From the NCBI RefSeq assembly GCF_001949145.1, contig NW_019091411.1:1571563-1623417 (forward strand): a stretch of 51,855 nucleotides of DNA. The letters are read 5' to 3'. A program made the translations under genes and the position numbers. Position 1 is the stretch's first letter. Each line of letters starts with the position of its first letter. Source of the DNA: Acanthaster planci. Taxonomy: Eukaryota; Echinodermata; Asteroidea; Valvatida; Acanthasteridae. This document shows positions 45,547 through 51,855 of the stretch, one piece after another. The notes below the pieces were generated by a model that was not told the origin of the DNA, made no database searches, and saw only the letters and a program-made list of their open reading frames with translations.

Positions 45547-48500
45547 TGCTGTCACAGAGAAGCTTTTTACTGATCCCAGGCAATCCAAATTTGAACCAAA
45601 AAAGGGGAGCGAGTGTCTTCAATTTAGTGGGGTATTTTTATACTTAAAAGGTAACTTAACGTCCTGTTGCAGAGGAATTCTGAGAGAAGTAATGAATGAA
45701 TTAATTAATTTTAAATTGCCAATTAATAAGGCTTCCAATCAGTAGCTATGTGGAAATTTATAATGAGTAAATTATGTGTAGTTGTCAGTAGCTTGTATTT
45801 TATGTGTAGCCAGGCCCGTGCCTAGAATATCAAGTGGGATGAAAGGAGATGTTGGCTTAAGACACATGATGCTCATAGATGTATTAGCCAAGCTACTTGA
45901 TGAGCAGAATGCTTAAGGGCCTTACCGGTCGAGATTTTTTCATTTCAAGTCTGTTGGCTAAACCTAACTGTCACTGGTACTCCGCATTGACCCCCCAAAT
46001 GCAAACCGATAGCCACTATGTATATACACAAGGACAACTGTACTTACCTTTGTTGCAAGGTCACATGTTCACAGTACCATCGCCAGTGTGCGCATGAAGT
46101 TAGCCAGCGTTCTTGTTTAGGCTTGTATAGAGGGTACGCGTAGGTGTACAGGAATCTGACCAATTAAGTTGGTGCTCTCAAAAGTATCCGCCTTGAGCAG
46201 AAGTGCACCCCCAATTGGCAAAAAGAAAGACAGGTGGTTACAAGCAGGTTCTTGCAGGCATTCTGCGTGTACACAAAGACCATACATGCCGGAATAAATT
46301 AGTTACACGTACTCAGCGTGCTCTGGGTCAAATGTGCATAGACTTGCGCACCTCATGGAGGGCCTATGCAGTGAGTACCAAAAAACATGCCCTCTTTTGT
46401 TCCACACGGAGCGGATTGCAGTTTATTGTTATCCACGTAACCATTTCAGAAAAATGGTTACTGGCCAGTTACAAGTATATGATGTAGTGCCTTAAGCACC
46501 AGTCCCAATGGATACATACACTATTTTACTATAATTCTTGAACTCGGGAATGCATTCATGTGTACGTGTGATATGTTTTAGCACGTGACATACATGTATT
46601 GCAACATTTCCTTTATATGTTGGATGATTGAAAATTCTAGGATAAGAAAGGAATCAACTTTTTTGGAAACTGTGGATTTATGTGTAGCTCTGGCTTTTTT
46701 TTAGAACCTTGAAATAGCTTTACGTCATCCACAGTGATATTGCACAAGATGTGGTGTTCATCCGTTTAGTAGTTGGACCAAACTTGACCAAGAAGAGTCT
46801 AGACATTTTTGTGCGAAACATGTGAAAATGCTTCATTGAAAGTACACAAAAGATGGAGAGTATTTTGGTAAGTTCCTTTCAGGGGTTCAGGCATAGCATC
46901 AAGGCATAACCTGAAACCACAAATTTGTTGAGGGGCTACGGCGCATGCCATTTTGTGTCTCAGTACAGCCTGGATTTTCTGTTCATTTGTGTACTCTGAA
47001 AACTCAATCACACTACTTAAATTGGAACCTTTCCTTTGAAAACGTTCCTCATCTGTAATAGGATACCTCATTCAATTCACCTGCTGGCGTAGGGGTATGT
47101 GTACAGTGCGTAGCTTTGGACAAAGGAAATCTGTGACAGACTTCTGAACTGGTACAGGACGCCTGAGAAGCTTTAGACGCTGCATTTCAATTCAAGATTG
47201 TGGGAACCTGTTGAAATGGGATGAATGTTGGATTTAGAACTTGTCGTGAACATCGAAAAGGGATGAATGTTGGATTCAGAACTTGTCATGAACAGTATGT
47301 TTTCTTTTGTTGAAAAAAGTTCAGAACTCTCAGGCAGTCATGGTCATGCTGACTAAGAATTTAAAATAAACTCCATGAAAGTAAATGTAGATGTATCGTG
47401 TTTGTGGCTTTCAATATCTCCCCAGAATACCTTGGGAAATCATCAAAATTACTCATTAACCTGTTACCTTGAATTATCAAGGTAGGTCTATAAAGATGTA
47501 TATAGGTCATTTGATTGGAACACAAGTTCAAGTGTCCTTGAGCCAAATGTACAGTATCATGATAAACAGGATTGTGAAAGGTGAACAGACCAAGCAATAA
47601 TGAATATGGAAACCATTTATTTTGTGCAAAAAGTGTTTTCAAGCGTGGGTTCTTGAGAGTGGTATTAAGTGTGTTGGATCAAATTCATACAAGATGAACG
47701 TTGGACCATCATGCAGTACCTGCAAGTACCAGTACATGTAATTTTTATTTTCATACTTATTTATTAGATTAACGTCCTGAACAGTTCTTGCTTTGAACAT
47801 TCCCAAATCAATCGAGTCCAGCTCTCTGTGGCAGTCATGTATCGTCACGTTTCATGAAGAGACACACTGATGATATACATAACACGTAATACATAAAAGA
47901 CCTTGTTTGTACATGTACTTAAAATATGAACATAGATTGTACATGAACTAGGCACTGGATGTTGGAGGAAAGGAGCAGGTGGGTGGGAAGACCATTTTGT
48001 ATGTCAGTTCAATTATCATTAGCTGAAGATGGTTCCTAGAGGATTTCAGTGTAGGTTTAATAAAGTGATGGTCACACCGTAGTAAGTTTGTTAAAAAAAA
48101 AAAAACACCAAGATTGACTGTCGGAATTGGATTTTGCTGTATTTATATGAATAACTCTGTGACAGGGATACATATGTGCATATTCGTGTAAGGCATTATG
48201 GAAAGTTGAAAAGCAACTTGGGTGGATTTCATTTCGATTTAATCCACAAGGTATATATAATATTCTCTTGAGAAAATGATACAGTTGCATCACATACAAC
48301 AAAATATTACTGCTGTGTGACGTCACACATTAGGCACGAATTTAATTCACTATTTGAATGCGAGTTCAACTAAAGGATTGTTACTGAACTTGACATACAA
48401 CAATTCTGCTCATCATCTGCCTTTTTTTATTGCAGAGTGATCATGTACATGTGCAGCTAATCAGAGAATTGATAAACTTGGGAAGTTTGAATTGCACGTG

Positions 48501-51500
48501 ATTGAGACAGGCGAAATATTTGAGGCCGTGTGGATGATTCCACCTGTAAAAGTTTGAATACGTAAGATTACAGTGGGCCTGCAAACACCAGTACATGAGA
48601 CATTAGCAATTTTTTCTTTTGGGCTGCTGCTTGACAAAATAAACCTGTTTGTTCAGAATATTGTTTTTGTTGTTAACTTTGTAAAAAAAAGTACACATTC
48701 CAGAAGCCATTCCAAGATGGTTATTTACATTCAGCACTAACACTACGGTTCGTTAGTAAACTAACTTTTAATTTTGTTTATTATTTTTTTTTTGCATTAA
48801 TAGGTTTCAAGGCTTTCAACATGATTGAAATTTCACCACGTTAACCTCAAGATGTATATAATCACATAAGGAAATTTGTGAGGTTACCGTTCAGAGTAAG
48901 GTTGTGATTTTTAGAGTATTTGAGGGACCAAAACATTTATTTCCATAAGGTAATTTTCTCTTCCTACTTATCACTTATTTTTAACTGAATGCATGTTGTT
49001 CAAATGCAGCTTGCTTGGTATGAATGATTGGTTTTATACTTCTGTTATTAGAACCGTTGCATTGTCAACCGTCTTGGAGGATTTTCCTATCAAAGAAGGT
49101 GCCTCCAAAATGGCTGCTGTGCCAGTGATCAGTTGGTGTTCTGTTTTCATGAAGAGGAAAAGTCACCAAACTGTGGCTTTCCCCTTGTTTGGGGTGTGTT
49201 TCACTACTCTGTTCATTGAAATTTTTGACAAGTCCTCCTTCAGTTCAGAAAATAGCACGTGAATGATTTTAACTCTAGTTTGAGGCGCGTAATTCCTGTT
49301 TTTTAATGAATCATTGTCAAGTGAATTATTCTGTTGTACAAAACATGCACATAGCTATGTGCTGACACAACTTGACATGTGTTTAGCTGTGAAATTGTCT
49401 CAACACCATTAGACAAACCTACTCACAATGTCATTTACGAGGGAGATGACTTACAAGGCAGTCACACCCGGATAGTATCAAGACAAATTAAGTGGTATCA
49501 CTAATGAAAGTGCAATATTTGCCTTCACATCCAGATCAGTTACATTAGCTAATATAAAACTTGAGCTGAGTGCTTGGTAGTGCATATCCAGTCATCAGTG
49601 TGCCAGGACTGATCGAGGCAGTAATGAACTGCCATGAGCACTCAGCCATGTCAGATGAAGGGATGGCTGCTAAAACATGTTTGGATAATTTTATGAACAT
49701 GTTTGGCATGCAAGGCTGCACTACAGAATCCAGTTATCATATATACTTTTATGCTATACTTAAAATAGAGTAATACAGTACGCTAATGACTTTGCAAGAG
49801 AAAATCATCTTTTTCATTCAGATAATTCAGTTTGACATCTGAAACTTAACAGTGTGTTTTTTTTTAATCTGACCCCTCCTATATTATTGACATGTGACCA
49901 GCTCTAGGAAAATGGGTAATAAATCGCCAGGTTCAGGTTATCAGTTTTTGATATGGCTGGATTGAGTACATCAAAAGCTACAATTTGATACATGAATGAC
50001 CCCTGTAGTGCACTGCGTTCAAGAGATGTTTTGACATTTGTATATTCAGATTCAATAAAAGCACTTTTTGAGAAAAAGCTCAGAAAGTGTAGCACTTGGA
50101 AACACAATGCTATGTAGGATTTCCTACTGAATAATCAATTTTCATCTTTATTCATCAGTATCCATGTTTGTTGTCACAAATTCTGGAAACATAAATGTTA
50201 AACAAGCTGATAGAGGAAAAAACACAAAATCACATTTTTGAAGACATTTTGCCCTCTCCAAATAGAACAGGCCATAACATATTTTGGAATTGCGGGACTT
50301 ATTACCCTTTTTTGCAGAGCGGGTCATATATTAATTGTTAAGAGCCTGCATAATTTGAGTATTTTCTTCCGTGTCTCTTCCTTATCAAGTACTTTCTGTG
50401 GTATTGAAGTATGAATTTCCAGGTGGTAAGCTTATCAGAAAACACACGGTCTACTGTCTAAGCTAAACTTTATCTTAAATTGTTCATGGGATGGGTGCCC
50501 TTTTATTCATTATTTCACGCCCTAGCATTAGTATTTAAAGTAGAATAATTTCCACCGTATATGCTTTACAATTTAAGCATCGTTTTCCTTACTCCTGCGA
50601 TGCTATCACATCTGGTAAAACTGTTGTCTATTGTAACTACGCTTTGAATACGCCATCTGCCATACATGTAATAACTAGCATTTCAATCTGCCTGGATTTA
50701 CATGTTTGTTGCAGTACGATATCGTTTCTGTGCCTTCTGTATGCAATGATATGCACAAGGCCTTGATTCTCATACAAATAGATACTGTACATGTGGCAAG
50801 AAGTGTAGATAGTATGTGATATTTATGAGCAAGGTATCGTTGTAATTTTGTAAAGAGTGAACCATGATGGACTTTGATAGACTCAAATTATTCCAAGTAG
50901 TTTGGTTGAGCGTTACACCTTCAGTGTGCATGTTGCCGTGACAACCATGTTTTGCTGTACAAGGTTACACATAATGTATTCTGGGATGGCCTTGTGCCAG
51001 GTGATTGCACAGGGCACAGGATATTGTTTGGAAATGGTTCCTTATCATTAAAAAACAATCACAAAAGATGACATTTTTACCATCAGTATTCAAGAAAAGT
51101 TAAAATGCTAATTCAAGTGCCTGAGAGAAGTATCCCCCCCCAAAAAAATAACCTACAAAAATTATGTTTCTGTTGCATCTATATAACCTCACTTGTAACA
51201 AAGTAATTTGTGTGCAACACTTTAGGATGGTACTGAGTTATTCAGATCAAAGCAAATGTGTATTCTGCACCCAAATTAAGCAATAATTATAATTATAAGC
51301 ATTCAGTTCATTGAGAGATGGTTCATCATGGTTCACTGTTAATTTCTTTCCCATTTTCTATTATGCAAATTCAATTTTTCCTCATATATTCTGCAAACTG
51401 TTGAACTTTGTATAAAATGATGAAAGAAAAAAAATAAAATTTATCAATTTTTGCAAAAACCTCATGTAGTGACTCTCAATACTTTTTAAAAGCATTTCGT

Positions 51501-51855
51501 TGAACAAACATTTCATATGTATTTTTGTTTGTTGTGTGACTAGGAGTTTTTAAATGTCATGCATTTGATTTTCATTGTTGTTCTTCAGGAAATGCTTTAA
51601 AAATCAAAAAAGTACTAAAGAAACATGTTACGAAACTGCTATTTATTTTAAAGTTTCTAGAAAAAGGCACAGGTAGGTTTTTGTGAATCCTGACTTACTC
51701 TGTTTACCCCGGAGGCTACCAGTATAGCAACCTTACACCCTAACCTCCCTCATTCTGTTTTTCTGTATACCGGTAGCATCATTGATGACTATATGTAACA
51801 CTCAGTGTGGTGTTTCCGTCATCAGTTGTGCATGTACGTACGTCATCTATGCATT
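45547..51855. other. STARD10 3' UTR and downstream DNA
   Basis: No convincing coding exon over 6.3 kb. Candidate polyadenylation signals for STARD10 include AATAAA at 46293-46298 and 47365-47370; later AATAAA words also occur (for example near 48058, 48638 and 51435), so the 3' end cannot be fixed. Small features: a 10-bp hairpin GTAACCATTT...AAATGGTTAC at 46437-46461 and a tandem duplication at 47219-47295. Confidence 0.55.
47219..47295. repeat. two-copy tandem duplication, period 42 bp
   Basis: GGGATGAATGTTGGATT(T/C)AG followed by AACTTGTC(G/A)TGAACA occurs at 47219 and again at 47261, with two differences in about 35 bp. Confidence 0.75.

Noticed and set aside
46799-47071. 90-codon minus-strand frame in the STARD10 downstream region
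   Set aside because: Composition is protein-like in places, but no family, no flanking splice signals of quality and no neighbouring exon were found.

Overview
The window is nuclear DNA of an animal, most likely a marine invertebrate deuterostome and probably an echinoderm. Genes are split by GT-AG introns, coding density is low, and the intergenic and intronic DNA is AT-rich and full of small inverted-repeat (foldback) elements. Two short palindromic words, TACATGTA and GTAGGCCTAC, recur throughout. One intron carries a sequence closely resembling the sea-urchin-type histone mRNA 3' end, including a perfect CAAGAAAGA downstream element. No prokaryotic features, tRNA or rRNA genes were seen.

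Layout. (1) 1-2653: gene-poor, with a 207-bp foldback element near the left edge. (2) 2654-6761, minus strand: an unrecognised gene for a long, disordered, lysine-rich protein. Three exons can be supported; the join between the first and second is unresolved. (3) 7157-9050, plus strand: a two-exon C2-domain gene resembling C2CD6 (CatSper tau), arranged head to head with gene (2) across a gap of about 0.4 kb. (4) 12775-26599, minus strand: a gene encoding about 2817 residues, with a 27-codon first coding exon and a single 8.37-kb last exon. The product is acidic, Ser/Pro-rich, carries a four-copy repeat built on an SWYEE/AWYDE core, and ends in a coiled coil. It converges tail to tail with the C2CD6-like gene, and opposing polyadenylation signals lie about 10 bp apart near 9560-9581. 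(5) 30091-45546, plus strand: STARD10, a START-domain lipid-transfer protein, six coding exons and 269 residues; every splice phase agrees. (6) 45547-51855: 3' UTR and downstream DNA with no convincing further gene.

The STARD10 introns hold most of the mobile-element-like DNA: a 1.2-kb hAT-like non-autonomous element carrying a (GATAT)n microsatellite, several foldback elements, a diverged 0.1-kb direct duplication, and, in intron 5, a near-perfect palindrome with about 50-58-bp arms around a histone-type stem-loop and downstream element. That palindrome is the most unusual object in the window.

The genes do not form one pathway. The C2CD6-like gene points to sperm flagellum, STARD10 to phospholipid transfer, and the two large minus-strand proteins are of unknown, probably nuclear (gene 2) and cytoskeletal or scaffold (gene 4), character. 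All statements come from reading the sequence; no database search was run.
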